A stretch of 64,000 bases of DNA, taken from Microvirga antarctica. Lineage in GTDB: Bacteria > Pseudomonadota > Alphaproteobacteria > Rhizobiales > Beijerinckiaceae. Under the pieces are notes generated by a model, which was not told where the DNA came from, ran no database searches, and saw nothing but the letters and a program-made list of their open reading frames with translations. How positions within the stretch are numbered: the first letter of the stretch is position 1; each line of letters opens with the position of its first letter. The translations under genes and the position numbers were made by a program. Positions 9,305 through 18,645 of the stretch are shown here, one piece after another. The stretch is taken from NCBI RefSeq assembly GCF_017921815.1, contig NZ_JAGEMM010000008.1:124001-188000 (forward strand), written 5' to 3'.

Positions 9305-9679
9305 TTACGAGATCGACTTCACGAATTCCTGGTACTGCTCTTCGGTCATCAGCGCCTCGAGTTCCGCCGGGTCCTTGACGCTCATCTTGAGAAACCAGCC
9401 GCGCCCGGCCGGATCCTCGTTGACGGTCGCAGGCGCGGATTCGAGTTCGGCATTGACCGCCACCACCTCGCCCGAGACCGGCGCGTAGATTTCGCTCGCG
9501 GCCTTCACGCTTTCGACGACGGCAGCCTCGCCGCCCTTGGTCAGGGCCTTGCCGACGCTCGGCAGCTCCACGTAGACGACGTCGCCGAGCTGGGCCTGCG
9601 CATAATCCGAAATGCCGACGGTGGCGGTGTCGCCCTCGAGGCGGATGTATTCATGATCCTTGGTGTAGCGCGTGGTCAT
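9305..9679 (-). CDS. gcvH: Glycine cleavage system H protein
   Basis: 124 residues, the normal size. It is the lipoyl carrier that shuttles the aminomethyl group among P-, T- and L-proteins in the cytoplasm. The lipoylated lysine is K59 in VVESVKAASEIYAP. The N-terminus (TKDHEYIRLEGD) and the C-terminal LMTEEQYQEFVKS are typical. It lies 18 bases after gcvT and just before the osmC-like gene. No L-protein gene is in the window; lipoamide dehydrogenase is usually shared with other complexes. Confidence 0.98.
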   Translation of the reverse strand: MTTRYTKDHEYIRLEGDTATVGISDYAQAQLGDVVYVELPSVGKALTKGGEAAVVESVKAASEIYAPVSGEVVAVNAELESAPATVNEDPAGRGWFLKMSVKDPAELEALMTEEQYQEFVKSIS

Positions 9680-9697
9680 GGTCGATTTCCTTGCAGG

Positions 9698-10846
9698 TTA
9701 GCGCTTGTAGCGATGGGGAGCGAAAGGCATGGGGGCGACGCGGGCCGGAATGGGTTTTCCGCGAACGATCAGGTGCAGTTCGGTGCCGGGGGCGGACGCG
9801 TCCCGCGACACGTAGCCCATGGCGACCGGGCCGTTGACGGTGGGGCCGAAGCCGCCCGAGGTGACAAGGCCGACCTCACGCCCGTCGGGCGTTGCAATGA
9901 TCGCGCCTTCCCGGGCCGGCGCCCGTCCCTCCGGCTTGAGGCCGACGCGGACGCGGCTTGCGCCGTCGCGGATCTCCCGCTGGATGCGCTCCGCCCCCGG
10001 AAATCCGCCCTCTTCGCGCCGCCGCTTCTGGATTGACCAGATCAGGCCCGCCTCGATGGGTGAGGTGGTGGTGTCGATGTCATGTCCGTAGAGGCACAGG
10101 CCCGCCTCGAGCCGCAGCGAATCACGCGCGCCGAGACCGATGGGCTTCACCTCGGGATCGGCCAGCAGGGCCTGCCAGAGGGCAGCAGCGTCGCTGGCCG
10201 AAACGGAAATCTCATAGCCGTCCTCGCCCGTATAGCCGGACCGGGATACGTGGCAGGCGAACCCCGCTACCGTCATGGGGCGGGACGCCATGAACGTCAT
10301 GTCGGCGGCCTCCGGCGCGAGCCGGGCCATGACATCCGCGGCACTGGGGCCTTGGAGAGCAATCAGCGCGCGATCATCCGCCCGGGTGAGGCTGACGCCC
10401 GCAGGCAGGCGGCCTTCCATATGGGCGTAGTCGGCATCCTTCATGGAGGCGTTGACGACCAGCAGCAGCGTCCCGGAATCGGCGGGATCGAGGGGCCGGC
10501 TCACCATCAGGTCGTCGAGGATGCCGCCCGTGTCGTCGAGCAATTGGGAATAGCGCTGCTGGCCGGGCTTGAGGTTGACGATATCGGCCGGGATGAGGCT
10601 CTCGAGCGCCCGCGCGACGGTCTCGTGGCTGCCGTCGGCTGCTTTCAGAACCGCCTGGCCCATATGCGACACGTCGAACAGCCCCGCATGCTCGCGGGTC
10701 CAGCTATGCTCGGTCAGGATGCCGGTGGGATATTGGACGGGCATGTCGTAGCCCGCAAACGGCACCATGCGGGCGCCCAGGGCCACATGGGCTTCATGGA
10801 GGGGCGTCGTCTGGAGCGTTGCGTCGGCGTGAATCGGCTCGGCCAT
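9698..10846 (-). CDS. gcvT: Glycine cleavage system aminomethyltransferase (T protein)
   Basis: 382 residues. It transfers the methylene group from aminomethyl-lipoyl-GcvH to tetrahydrofolate and releases ammonia. Recognisable motifs are MVPFAGYDMPVQY, LFDVSHMGQ, SRSGYTGEDGYEI and LGARDSLRLEAGLCLYGHD. It is the first gene of the operon; its start codon is about 55 bases from the second aptamer of the glycine riboswitch. Expression is therefore expected to rise with intracellular glycine. Confidence 0.97.
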   Translation of the reverse strand: MAEPIHADATLQTTPLHEAHVALGARMVPFAGYDMPVQYPTGILTEHSWTREHAGLFDVSHMGQAVLKAADGSHETVARALESLIPADIVNLKPGQQRYSQLLDDTGGILDDLMVSRPLDPADSGTLLLVVNASMKDADYAHMEGRLPAGVSLTRADDRALIALQGPSAADVMARLAPEAADMTFMASRPMTVAGFACHVSRSGYTGEDGYEISVSASDAAALWQALLADPEVKPIGLGARDSLRLEAGLCLYGHDIDTTTSPIEAGLIWSIQKRRREEGGFPGAERIQREIRDGASRVRVGLKPEGRAPAREGAIIATPDGREVGLVTSGGFGPTVNGPVAMGYVSRDASAPGTELHLIVRGKPIPARVAPMPFAPHRYKR

Positions 10847-10901
10847 GGACTTCCCCTGAAAGCGCGGTTCATCAGACCCTGCAAAGGCCTGCGTTCACGC
10901 C

Positions 10902-11090
10902 CCCTCTGTCCCATGACCTGAGAGATTTCCCGTGCCGCTTTCGCGGCCCGGTTACGCCCTTCGGTGTGCGGCGTCACACGACGCCGCCGCTTTCCAGAGT
11001 GCCATCTCCCCGCGGTCCGTTTGCCTGAGCGTTTCCGGGGCGGTTGCGCCTTCGGCGCCGGGCTCGAAGCCCGGTCTCTTCCGCGGGGAT
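10902..11090 (-). promoter_or_regulatory. Tandem glycine riboswitch (two aptamers) controlling the gcv operon
   Basis: Read on the reverse strand, aptamer 1 spans about 11090-11004: P1 pairs the CCGCGG at 11085-11080 with that at 11015-11010, and the core contains GCCGAAGGCGCAACC and CTCAGGCAAACGGACCG. Aptamer 2 spans about 11001-10902, with CTCTGG and CAGAGG closing the stem and the core CCGAAGGGCGTAACCGG then CTCTCAGGTCATGGGACAGA. The spacing and both conserved cores match the cooperative glycine riboswitch class that switches on gcv genes. The output (terminator or ribosome-site control) is not obvious in the 55 bases left before gcvT; translational control is more likely because no T-run is present. 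Confidence 0.93.
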
Positions 11091-11261
11091 CAGCGGCTTT
11101 CAACCTGTGCCGCCGAATTGCCGGCCTGTCAATCGAGCCCGGCGCCGCGGCGGGTTGTCCACTTCACAATTGACGGCCCCCCGACCAAGCCTCATGGTGA
11201 ATTCATCTTTTCACAGAGGGGGAGAAACGCGGCCTGATGTGGTCGGCAGCTCCGGAGATCG
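11091..11261. promoter_or_regulatory. Divergent promoter region between the gcv operon and the CNNM-family gene
   Basis: On the reverse strand TTGACA (11132-11127) is followed 17 bases later by CACAGG (11109-11104), a weak -10. The predicted start near 11097 is just before aptamer 1, so the position fits. On the forward strand TTGACG at about 11172 with CATGGT 17 bases downstream could serve the next gene. Both are hexamer matches only. Confidence 0.45.
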
Positions 11262-12566
11262 TTGTTCGAACTCATCATCGCTATCTGCCTGATCGCCCTC
11301 AACGGGGTTTTCGCCCTGTCTGAACTTGCCGTCGTTTCCGCCCGTCGCCCCCGCCTCAAAGCCATGGCCGAGAAAGGCCGTCCGGGAGCCAAGCTCGCAT
11401 TGGCCCTGATGGAGGATTCGGGGCGCTTTCTCTCCACCGTCCAGATCGGCATCACCCTCGTGGGCATCCTGGCCGGCGCCTTCTCGGGGGCTGCTCTGGG
11501 TGCCCGGCTGACCGAGATCCTGGGCGAGAACGGTGTGCCGCAGGGCGTCGCCGAGCCGCTGGGTTTCGGCATCGTCATCGGCCTCATCACCTATTTCTCC
11601 ATCGTCATCGGCGAGTTGGTGCCCAAGCAATTCGCGTTGCGTCACCCGGAAAGCGTGGCCTGTGCGGTAGCGCCCCTGATGATGCTGATTTCCAAGGTGG
11701 CCGCGCCCGCCATCTGGCTGCTCAACACCTCGACCCGCGGAATTTTCATGCTGTTTGGCGGTTCGGAAACCGACAACACGGTGACGGAAGAAGAGATCAA
11801 GATGCTCGTCGGCGAGGCCGAGAGCGCCGGCGTCATCGAGGAAGAGGAGCGCCGGATGATCGGCGGCGTGCTGCGCCTCGGCGACCGGCAGGTCCGCGCC
11901 CTCATGACACCCCGGACCGATGTGGACTGGATCGATCTGGCGGACGACGCCGATTCCATCCGCGACCTCCTCATCACGACCCCCCATTCGCGCCTCCCGG
12001 TCAGCGAAGGCGATGCTGACAACATGATCGGCGTCGTCCAGTCGCGGGAATTGCTGGCGGCGATCCTGGCCGGCGGCCAGCTCGATGTGCGCAAGCACGT
12101 GCGGGTCGCGCCCGTGATCCCCGATACCCTGTACGCGCTCGATGCCCTGTCGCTCTTGCGCGATGCGGAAGTGCCGATGGCCCTCGTCCATGACGAATAT
12201 GGGCATTTCGAAGGGGTCGTCACGCCAGCCGACGCCCTTGAGGCGATCGTCGGCGTCTTCCGCTCAGACAGCGAGACTCCCGAGCCGGATGCCGTCCGCC
12301 GCGAGGACGGTTCATGGCTGCTGGCGGGCTCCATGCCCGTGGACGAGATGGAGGAGATCATCGGCATCTCGCTGCCGGACAGCCGCACCTACCAGACGGT
12401 GGGCGGTCTCGTGATCAGCGAGTTGCAGCACCTGCCGCACGAGGGCGAACACGTCGATGCGTTCGGTTGGCGATTCGAGGTCATCGACCTCGATGGACGG
12501 CGCATCGACAAGATTCTGGCCTCGTCGCTGATGCAGCGCGCGGGCGCCGCATCGCCGACCGGGTAA
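11262..12566 (+). CDS. CNNM/CorC-type membrane protein with CBS pair (hemolysin-family, UPF0053)
   Basis: 434 residues from a TTG at 11262, with GGAG at 11254-11257; no better start is seen. Residues 1-190 form a DUF21 membrane domain (FELIIAICLIALNGVFALSE, IGITLVGILAGAFSG, FSIVIGELVPKQ). About 210-330 form a CBS pair with the linker motif RLGDRQVRALMTPRTDVDWID. About 345-430 form the CorC_HlyC domain (DGSWLLAGSMPVDEMEEII, GWRFEVIDLDGRRIDKI). Family members are implicated in Mg2+/Co2+ export. The old hemolysin label has no support here. It is monocistronic. Confidence 0.9.
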   Translation: MFELIIAICLIALNGVFALSELAVVSARRPRLKAMAEKGRPGAKLALALMEDSGRFLSTVQIGITLVGILAGAFSGAALGARLTEILGENGVPQGVAEPLGFGIVIGLITYFSIVIGELVPKQFALRHPESVACAVAPLMMLISKVAAPAIWLLNTSTRGIFMLFGGSETDNTVTEEEIKMLVGEAESAGVIEEEERRMIGGVLRLGDRQVRALMTPRTDVDWIDLADDADSIRDLLITTPHSRLPVSEGDADNMIGVVQSRELLAAILAGGQLDVRKHVRVAPVIPDTLYALDALSLLRDAEVPMALVHDEYGHFEGVVTPADALEAIVGVFRSDSETPEPDAVRREDGSWLLAGSMPVDEMEEIIGISLPDSRTYQTVGGLVISELQHLPHEGEHVDAFGWRFEVIDLDGRRIDKILASSLMQRAGAASPTG

Positions 12567-12571
12567 CACGC

Positions 12572-12603
12572 AAAAGAAAGCGAGGCCCGAAACCGGACCT
12601 CGC
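12572..12603 (-). terminator. Intrinsic terminator of the lipoprotein gene
   Basis: On the reverse strand a 10-bp stem (12603-12594 with 12589-12580, one T-G wobble) with a GTTT loop is followed by TTTCTTTT. It sits between the convergent CNNM and lipoprotein genes. Confidence 0.7.
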
Positions 12604-12636
12604 GTTACGGCAGGATGATCGTGCGGGGCAACGGTT

Positions 12637-13230
12637 TCAGCGCCGTCGGCGCGCTGCCGGCTTCTGGGCGCCGCCGCCGCCGAGACCGACCTCGATCTCG
12701 AAGATGCTGGCCTCGGAGGCCGGCACGAGAATACCCTCCTCGACCACCGAGAAGGTGCCCTGCAGCTCGCCGCTGGGAATGGCCACGCTGAGCCGGCGAT
12801 TGATGTTGGCGATCGTCCGGGTCGGGGTCTTCACGACGATATGGACCGGCACGTCATAGCGGCCCGCGGAGCCTCCCGAACCGAGGAGCGCGCGGCCCTG
12901 GACGCCGATCTTGACGATGGTCGAACCGTCGGCCTGGCCGACGCATTCGCGGGCCGTCTCGCCGAGCGCGATCTGGCTGCGCAGGCCCGCCGCGTCGCCG
13001 ACCCGTCCCCCGGAAAACGCCTGGATGGCCGAGCCGCCCTCGCTGATTTCGACCGGTGGGCAGAAAACGTCCTCGATCACGCTCTTGGCAGCCGGCGGAA
13101 CGGTCGTTCCCCCGAACAGCACCATGTTGCCCAGCGTCGATCCGCCCTCGCCCGGTGTCCCGCACCCGGCCAGCGCCGATGTGCCCAGAATGGCAACGAT
13201 CCACGCGGCCTTTTGGCCAAATCCACTCAT
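12637..13230 (-). CDS. Putative lipoprotein of unknown function
   Basis: 197 residues starting at the ATG ending at 13230, chosen because GGGGGAAG lies just upstream; a 20-residue longer frame exists without a ribosome site. Residues 1-22 are a lipoprotein signal with lipobox LAGC, so the mature protein begins at a lipidated cysteine. The rest is Gly/Val-rich with predicted beta character (YDVPVHIVVKTPTRTIANIN) and ends in a short Arg-rich tail (PAARRRR). It lies 31 bases downstream of the IalB-family gene and is probably cotranscribed. I do not recognise a domain; an envelope role is inferred from the signal and neighbour. Confidence 0.75.
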   Translation of the reverse strand: MSGFGQKAAWIVAILGTSALAGCGTPGEGGSTLGNMVLFGGTTVPPAAKSVIEDVFCPPVEISEGGSAIQAFSGGRVGDAAGLRSQIALGETARECVGQADGSTIVKIGVQGRALLGSGGSAGRYDVPVHIVVKTPTRTIANINRRLSVAIPSGELQGTFSVVEEGILVPASEASIFEIEVGLGGGGAQKPAARRRR

Positions 13231-13261
13231 GACTTCCCCCAATTCACGACCGTCCGCGACC

Positions 13262-13768
13262 TTACGGAAGCGCGTCGAACCCGGCCCCAAAGCCGTTCAG
13301 CGAGACTGGAATTCCGATGCCTTCTTCGGGCGTCTGGAACACGATGAAGGTGGCGGTCTGCCCGGTCTTCATCTGATTGATCAGGGCTTCTTCCATCACC
13401 ACCTCGGCGACGCAACCCGTGGTCAGGCAGCGGACGAACCCCGCCCGGCCGATATCGGCCTGATCGATTTTCAGGCCGAGACCCGACGGCAGCAGGATAC
13501 CAAGGGGCGCCACGATGCGCAGGAGACGACTTTTGCCGTCTGCAGTTTTCAACACGATAATGACGAGGGTGATGTTGGGGCGATCCTCGGCGGCCACGTT
13601 CTGCACGAGCGCGCATTGCTCGGCGGTGGCGCCTGCAGGCGTCTCGCAGCGCATCTGCCAGTCGCCGAATGTGTTCTTGACCATTCCCTGGGCGTTGGCC
13701 TGACCGGCGAACGTCGCGGCCGAAAGACCGGCCCATGCTGCAAAGGCGCAGCGAACCCATCGTGACAT
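13262..13768 (-). CDS. Invasion-associated locus B (IalB) family protein
   Basis: 168 residues from the ATG ending at 13768, with GGAGG 11 bases upstream. A signal peptide (about residues 1-27, ending GQANAQ) predicts periplasmic export. The mature part has the family features: FGDWQMRCETP near the start, a cysteine in EQCALVQ, the LPSGLGLKID segment, and the GFVRCLTTGCVAEVV cysteine pair. IalB was described in Bartonella as an invasion factor, but the family is widespread in free-living alphaproteobacteria, so no virulence role should be read in. It forms a unit with the downstream lipoprotein. Confidence 0.88.
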   Translation of the reverse strand: MSRWVRCAFAAWAGLSAATFAGQANAQGMVKNTFGDWQMRCETPAGATAEQCALVQNVAAEDRPNITLVIIVLKTADGKSRLLRIVAPLGILLPSGLGLKIDQADIGRAGFVRCLTTGCVAEVVMEEALINQMKTGQTATFIVFQTPEEGIGIPVSLNGFGAGFDALP

Positions 13769-14103
13769 GCTCACAGGCACCTCCGTTTGCGCGCCCGGCA
13801 GGACCGGCCTGCGCGGGCTGCGGCCCAAAAGCCGAGCCGATTCAATCGTTCGACCCGTTGGGACCATGTCCGGGGCGAGGATGTCAAGCGACAGGGCCAT
13901 GCGGGACCACGGAAAGGGGGCTTTGGCCGTTATGACGCACAAATTGCGACGCTTGCACCGTTGCGCTCCTGCGCATCCTGTGGTCATACACCTGAACGAT
14001 GGTGAGGGCGCAGGCTGGGCACCGCTTTTTTTGCGCGCGCTCGTCCCCGCCTCACTGGTTTCGTGGCCTCACGGCCACTCTATCTAGGAGCTTTGGAACA
14101 CCG
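13769..14103. other. Divergent intergenic region between the IalB-family gene and coxB
   Basis: 335 bases with no convincing gene. It must hold the promoters of both the envelope pair (reverse) and the cox operon (forward). A reverse-strand TTGACA occurs around 13886-13891 but lacks a good -10. A forward AGGAG ribosome site for coxB is at about 14086. No riboswitch or strong palindrome was seen. Confidence 0.4.
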
Positions 14104-14961
14104 ATGCGGATCGAGACCTCAGGACTTCGATCGGCGATCCCCCTCCTCTCGGTGGCGGTCGCATTTGTGTTGGGCATCAGTGCGGCATCGGCCGGCACCG
14201 GCGTACCTACCCCTTGGGAAACTGGCATGCAGGGCATGGTCACGGAAGTGGGCCGCAACCTGTCTCAGTTTCACACCTATCTTGTCTGGCTGATCACCGC
14301 GATCTGCGTGTTCGTGCTGGCCCTTCTCTTGATCATCGCGTTCCGGTTCCGCGAGTCCAAGAACCCGCTCCCGTCCAAGACGACCCACCACACCTGGCTG
14401 GAAGTCGCCTGGACGATCGTGCCGGTGCTGATCCTCATCGCCATCTCCATTCCGTCATTCCGGCTGCTGCGCCTGCAGCTCATCATTCCGCCGGCCGATA
14501 TCGTCGTGAAGGCGACCGGGTATTCCTGGTACTGGGGCTACGAATACGCAGCCGACCAGGGTGGCGGATTCAAGTTCGATTCGAACCTCGTCGACGCCAA
14601 GGACCTCAAGCCCGGCCAGCTCCGCCTGCTGACGGTCGACAACGAGATGGTCGTGCCCGTGAACAAGACCGTCAAGGTCCAGGTCACGGCCGGCGACGTG
14701 TTGCATTCCTTCGCGATGCCGTCTTTCGGCATCAAGGTCGACGCCGTTCCGGGCCGTCTCAACGAGACCTGGTTCCGCGCCGAGCAGGAAGGCATCTATC
14801 ACGGCCAGTGCTCCGAGCTTTGCGGCAATGGGCATCCCTACATGCCGATCACGATCCGCGTCGTCAGCGAGCAGCAATATGCCGCCTGGCTGACCGAGGC
14901 GAAGCAGAAGTATGCTTCAACCGACGGCACTGCCCCGATCAAGCTCGCGACCGCACAGTAA
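14104..14961 (+). CDS. coxB: Cytochrome c oxidase subunit II (aa3 type)
   Basis: 285 residues from the ATG at 14104, preceded by AGGAG; an upstream in-frame start gives an implausible basic extension. A cleavable signal (residues 1-30) is followed by two membrane helices (about 60-80 and 100-122), then the periplasmic CuA domain. CuA ligands are visible: the histidine in VLHSFAMPSFG and the C, E, C, H and M of CSELCGNGHPYM. The aromatic GYSWYWGYEY stretch is the electron-entry region from cytochrome c. It is the first gene of the oxidase cluster. Confidence 0.97.
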   Translation: MRIETSGLRSAIPLLSVAVAFVLGISAASAGTGVPTPWETGMQGMVTEVGRNLSQFHTYLVWLITAICVFVLALLLIIAFRFRESKNPLPSKTTHHTWLEVAWTIVPVLILIAISIPSFRLLRLQLIIPPADIVVKATGYSWYWGYEYAADQGGGFKFDSNLVDAKDLKPGQLRLLTVDNEMVVPVNKTVKVQVTAGDVLHSFAMPSFGIKVDAVPGRLNETWFRAEQEGIYHGQCSELCGNGHPYMPITIRVVSEQQYAAWLTEAKQKYASTDGTAPIKLATAQ

Positions 14962-16611
<1,650 letters not shown>

Positions 16612-16623
16612 CGGCCGTTGAGT

Positions 16624-16643
16624 CGGGCGGCTTTGGCCGCCCG
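16624..16643 (+). other. Stem-loop between coxA and ctaB
   Basis: A 7-8-bp GC-only stem (16624-16631 with 16636-16643) and a tight loop, without a T-run. Likely a message-stabilising or partial-termination hairpin separating the highly expressed structural genes from assembly genes; function inferred. Confidence 0.4.
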
Positions 16644-16741
16644 CTCCTCCCCCGAGGGCTTGGCATTCAAGCCTTCCGGCGAGGAGTAACAGCCCGGAAG
16701 CGCTCCATGCCGGCCCCGGCGCGCTTCGAGAGTTCAGCCAT

Positions 16742-17698
16742 ATGACCCTTGCGACCAACACATTGACCGAAACCCCAACCGAGACGCTTGCCACGGCAGG
16801 CGTGTCGCAGGGCGACGTGTCGGATTTCTTCGCGCTGTTGAAGCCGCGCGTGATGTTCCTCGTGGTCTTCACCGCGCTGGTCGGCATGGTCGTGGTGCAT
16901 CCCGACGTCAATCCGGTGGTGGCTTTTGCGTCGCTCCTGATGATCGCGGTCGGCGCCGGCGCGTCCGGCTGCCTCAACATGTGGTGGGATGCGGATATCG
17001 ACGCCATCATGACCCGCACCCGCGGCCGCCCGATCCCCGCAGGCCGCATTGCCCCCAACGAGGCGCTGGCCTTCGGCATGACCCTGTCGGTCGGCTCGGT
17101 GATCGTGCTTGGCCTCGTCAGCAACGTGCTGGCGGCGAGCCTGCTTGCCTTCACCATCGTGTTTTACGCCGTCATCTATTCCATGTGGCTGAAGCGCTCG
17201 ACGCCGCAGAACATCGTCATCGGCGGGGCTGCGGGCGCGCTGCCGCCCATCGTTGGGCAGGCCGCTGTCGCCGGCTATGTCGGCTGGGAAAGCATTATCC
17301 TGTTCGCCATCATCTTCATCTGGACGCCACCCCATTTCTGGGCCCTGGCGCTGGTGAAATCGGCCGATTACGCCCGCGCCGGGATCCCGATGATGCCCAA
17401 CGTCGCCGGTCCCGACTCGACCCGTCGCCAGATCCTCGCCTACACGGTCGTTCTGGCGCCGCTGGGCCTCGCCCCGGTGGCGTTCGGCTTCGGTGGGCTC
17501 GCCTACGCGATCATCGCGACCATCGGCGGGCTCGGCATGCTGGCGCTCGCCTTCCAGGTGTTCCGCGTCCGGAAGGGCGAGGCGGCCATGCGCGTGGCGC
17601 AGCAGCTTTTCGCCTTCTCGATCCTCTATCTTTTCCTGCTGTTTGCCACCCTGCTCGCCGAGCATGGGCTTGGGTTCTTCCGGCCGGTTTTCGGTTGA
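16742..17698 (+). CDS. ctaB: Protoheme IX farnesyltransferase (heme O synthase)
   Basis: 318 residues, an inner-membrane UbiA-family prenyltransferase. It adds a farnesyl group to heme B to give heme O, the precursor of heme A for subunit I. The first Asp-rich motif is visible in [23 protein letters not shown], together with the [24 protein letters not shown] segment. Eight or nine membrane helices follow a hydrophilic N-terminal segment of about 30 residues. It starts 131 bases after coxA. Confidence 0.97.
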   Translation: MTLATNTLTETPTETLATAGVSQGDVSDFFALLKPRVMFLVVFTALVGMVVVHPDVNPVVAFASLLMIAVGAGASGCLNMWWDADIDAIMTRTRGRPIPAGRIAPNEALAFGMTLSVGSVIVLGLVSNVLAASLLAFTIVFYAVIYSMWLKRSTPQNIVIGGAAGALPPIVGQAAVAGYVGWESIILFAIIFIWTPPHFWALALVKSADYARAGIPMMPNVAGPDSTRRQILAYTVVLAPLGLAPVAFGFGGLAYAIIATIGGLGMLALAFQVFRVRKGEAAMRVAQQLFAFSILYLFLLFATLLAEHGLGFFRPVFG

Positions 17699-17702
17699 TT
17701 CC

Positions 17703-17864
17703 ATGAACAAGCCCCTGCCCGCACGCCGCCTCAGCCCTGAAGAACAGAAACGCCGCCGCAAGCGGTCGCTCGCGCTGGCGCTCAGTCTCGGCGCCCTGGT
17801 GCTGCTGTTCTACGTGGTCACGATCGCCAAGCTCGGCCCCGGCGTTCTGCAGCGGCCCTTGTGA
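17703..17864 (+). CDS. coxF: CoxF-like small membrane protein of the oxidase cluster
   Basis: 53 residues from the ATG at 17703, five bases after the ctaB stop. A basic, Arg/Lys-rich N-terminus (LSPEEQKRRRKRS) is followed by one membrane helix (LALALSLGALVLLFYVVTIAKL). The size, the RRLSPEEQKRR-type start and the invariable position between ctaB and ctaG match the short CoxF proteins of alphaproteobacterial cox operons. Its role in oxidase assembly is not established. Confidence 0.85.
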   Translation: MNKPLPARRLSPEEQKRRRKRSLALALSLGALVLLFYVVTIAKLGPGVLQRPL

Positions 17865-17871
17865 GGTTCAG

Positions 17872-18465
17872 ATGACGGCTCCCGACCCGCTTCAACGCCA
17901 GATCCGCCGCACCGTCGTCGCCTGCGGGGCGATTGTGGTCTCGATGGCCGGCCTCGCCTATGCGTCGGTGCCGCTTTACGACCTGTTCTGCAAGGCCACG
18001 GGCTTTGGCGGCACGCCGGTGCGCAGCGCCGAGAACACCTCGAACACGTCGGACCGGGTCATGTCGATCCGCTTCGACGCCAATGTGGTGCCGGGCCTGA
18101 ACTGGGTCTTCGCGCCCGAGCAGCCCGAGGTGAAGGTGAAGCTCGGCGAGACCACCACGGTGCTCTACAAGGTCACCAACAATGGCTCCAAGCCGACGAC
18201 CGGGATTGCGACCTACAACGTCCAGCCCGATCTCGTCGGCTCCTATTTTTCGAAGCTGGAATGCTTCTGCTTCACGGAGCAGACCCTGCAGCCCGGCGAG
18301 ACCCTCGAATCGGCCGTCGTCTTCTATGTCGACCCGCGCATTGCGCAGGATCCGGACGTGAAGGACATCGATTCGATCACCTTGTCCTACACCTACTTCC
18401 CGTCCAAGGGCGGGCAGCCGGTGGCCCAGGCGGCAACGCCGAAGGCGACGCAGATCGTCCGATAA
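17872..18465 (+). CDS. ctaG: Cytochrome c oxidase assembly protein CtaG (Cox11)
   Basis: 197 residues. One N-terminal membrane helix (VVACGAIVVSMAGLAYASVPLYDLFC) anchors a periplasmic domain of immunoglobulin-like fold. Cox11 delivers copper to the CuB site of subunit I. The copper-binding motif is present as LECFCFTEQTL, and an additional conserved cysteine is in LYDLFCKATGFGG. It lies 7 bases after coxF. Family identity is unambiguous. Confidence 0.96.
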   Translation: MTAPDPLQRQIRRTVVACGAIVVSMAGLAYASVPLYDLFCKATGFGGTPVRSAENTSNTSDRVMSIRFDANVVPGLNWVFAPEQPEVKVKLGETTTVLYKVTNNGSKPTTGIATYNVQPDLVGSYFSKLECFCFTEQTLQPGETLESAVVFYVDPRIAQDPDVKDIDSITLSYTYFPSKGGQPVAQAATPKATQIVR

Positions 18466-18559
18466 CGGACGTGACAACCCCGGCGGAAACGCCGTAGAGC
18501 AGGTGGAGGAGAGATCGTCTGATCTTTCCGCCATCGACAGGCTCGAGCGTGACGATTTG

Positions 18560-18606
18560 GAGCGGATTCTTGTGGTTCGGATGTTCCATCCGACGACAAA
18601 GCGCTC
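18560..18606. repeat. Imperfect palindromic intergenic element between ctaG and coxC
   Basis: A 47-base hairpin: outer arms GAGCG (18560-18564) and CGCTC (18602-18606), inner arms TCGGATG (18577-18583) and CATCCGA (18587-18593) around a ttc loop. The layout resembles the dispersed intergenic palindromes with GAGCG/CGCTC ends and a CGGATG/CATCCG core that I recall from Hyphomicrobiales genomes. Only one copy is in this window, so repeat status is an inference. Confidence 0.5.
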
Positions 18607-18645
18607 TAAAGCGTTCACACCTTCGAGGCACGGAGACGAGACGAC

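Noticed and set aside
5524-9488. Very long open frames on the forward strand opposite gcvPB and gcvPA (to about 750 residues)
   Set aside because: They are antisense to unmistakable enzyme genes, are rich in Arg/His/Gly and lack motifs; this is expected in GC-rich DNA with strong third-position bias.
13262-13768. Reading the IalB-family gene as a virulence determinant
   Set aside because: The family is common in non-pathogenic alphaproteobacteria and nothing else in the window suggests host invasion.
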